A stretch of 5,791 nt of DNA from a bacterium (GTDB lineage: Bacteria > Patescibacteriota > Saccharimonadia > Saccharimonadales > JACDBH01): NCBI GenBank assembly GCA_029557395.1, contig JAKQIK010000049.1, positions 1-5,791 on the forward strand, in the 5' to 3' direction. The position numbers and the translations under genes were made by a program. Positions 5,685 to 5,791 of this stretch are shown here, one piece after another; the stretch's first letter is position 1, and every line of letters starts with the position of its first letter. Under the pieces are notes generated by a model. The model worked only from the letters and a program-made list of their open reading frames with translations. It had not been told where the DNA came from and did not search any database.

Positions 5685-5791
5685 ATGGCTACTTATAAGG
5701 TACTGCAAGATATCGAGGCAGAAGATAAACTGTTCGGGCCGTTTACGCTCAAGCAGTTTATTTTTGGTGGTATAACTGTGGTACTGGGATT
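5685..5791 (+). CDS. PrgI-family T4SS protein (VirB3-like), N-terminal part
   Basis: The first 35 residues are visible before the right edge: MATYKVLQDIEAEDKL, then FGPFTLKQFIFGGITVVLG. This closely fits the start of PrgI-family proteins as I remember them from Saccharibacteria and Gram-positive conjugation systems: a short soluble strand 'YKV.QDIE.ED', then 'GP.TL.QFI..G', which leads into the first of two membrane helices. PrgI proteins are small inner-membrane parts of T4SSs, comparable to VirB3, and are usually encoded directly before the VirB4-type ATPase. The start is set by the near-adjacent promoter; no other ATG lies close by in frame. The fragment is short, so the call rests on this motif and on the T4SS neighbours. 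Confidence 0.75.
   Translation, partial: MATYKVLQDIEAEDKLFGPFTLKQFIFGGITVVLG

Overview
The window looks like part of a chromosome from Candidate Phyla Radiation (Patescibacteria), most likely Saccharibacteria (TM7). This rests on remembered family resemblance, not a search. The evidence is a short exported pilin, a VirB6/TrbL-like multi-spanning membrane protein and a PrgI-family protein in one locus, an AT-rich sequence, and several genes whose promoters sit almost on the start codon (leaderless). The standard genetic code fits: long reading frames are free of in-frame TGA and all visible stops are TAA or TAG.

Layout. (1) Bases 1-378, minus strand: the N-terminal 126 residues of a type IV secretion (T4SS) pilin, running off the left edge. 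(2) Bases 379-494: an AT-rich divergent promoter region. (3) Bases 495-2870: a 791-residue VirB6/TrbL-like channel protein with a signal peptide, a membrane core and a soluble C-terminal half of about 395 residues. (4) Bases 2871-2963: two tandem sigma70-type promoters, the second predicted to start the mRNA at the ATG. (5) Bases 2964-4235: a 423-residue protein with no recognised family, with alternating acidic and basic blocks and a small beta-rich C-terminal domain. (6) Bases 4370-4789: a single-domain cupin, the only gene here with a clear Shine-Dalgarno site, followed by a strong 18-bp hairpin terminator. (7) Bases 4899-5559: a type II toxin-antitoxin operon (Phd/YefM-like antitoxin, PIN-domain toxin) with its own promoter and a palindromic operator. 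(8) Bases 5685-5791: the first 35 residues of a PrgI-family protein, running off the right edge.

How the genes fit together. Pilin, VirB6-like channel and PrgI (VirB3-like) are three parts of one envelope-spanning T4SS-like apparatus; a VirB4 ATPase would be expected just beyond the right edge. The 423-residue protein is placed as a possible accessory or cytoplasmic partner, by position only. The cupin and the toxin-antitoxin pair look like unrelated cargo inside the secretion locus, each as its own transcription unit. No tRNA, rRNA, CRISPR array, IS element or att site was seen.
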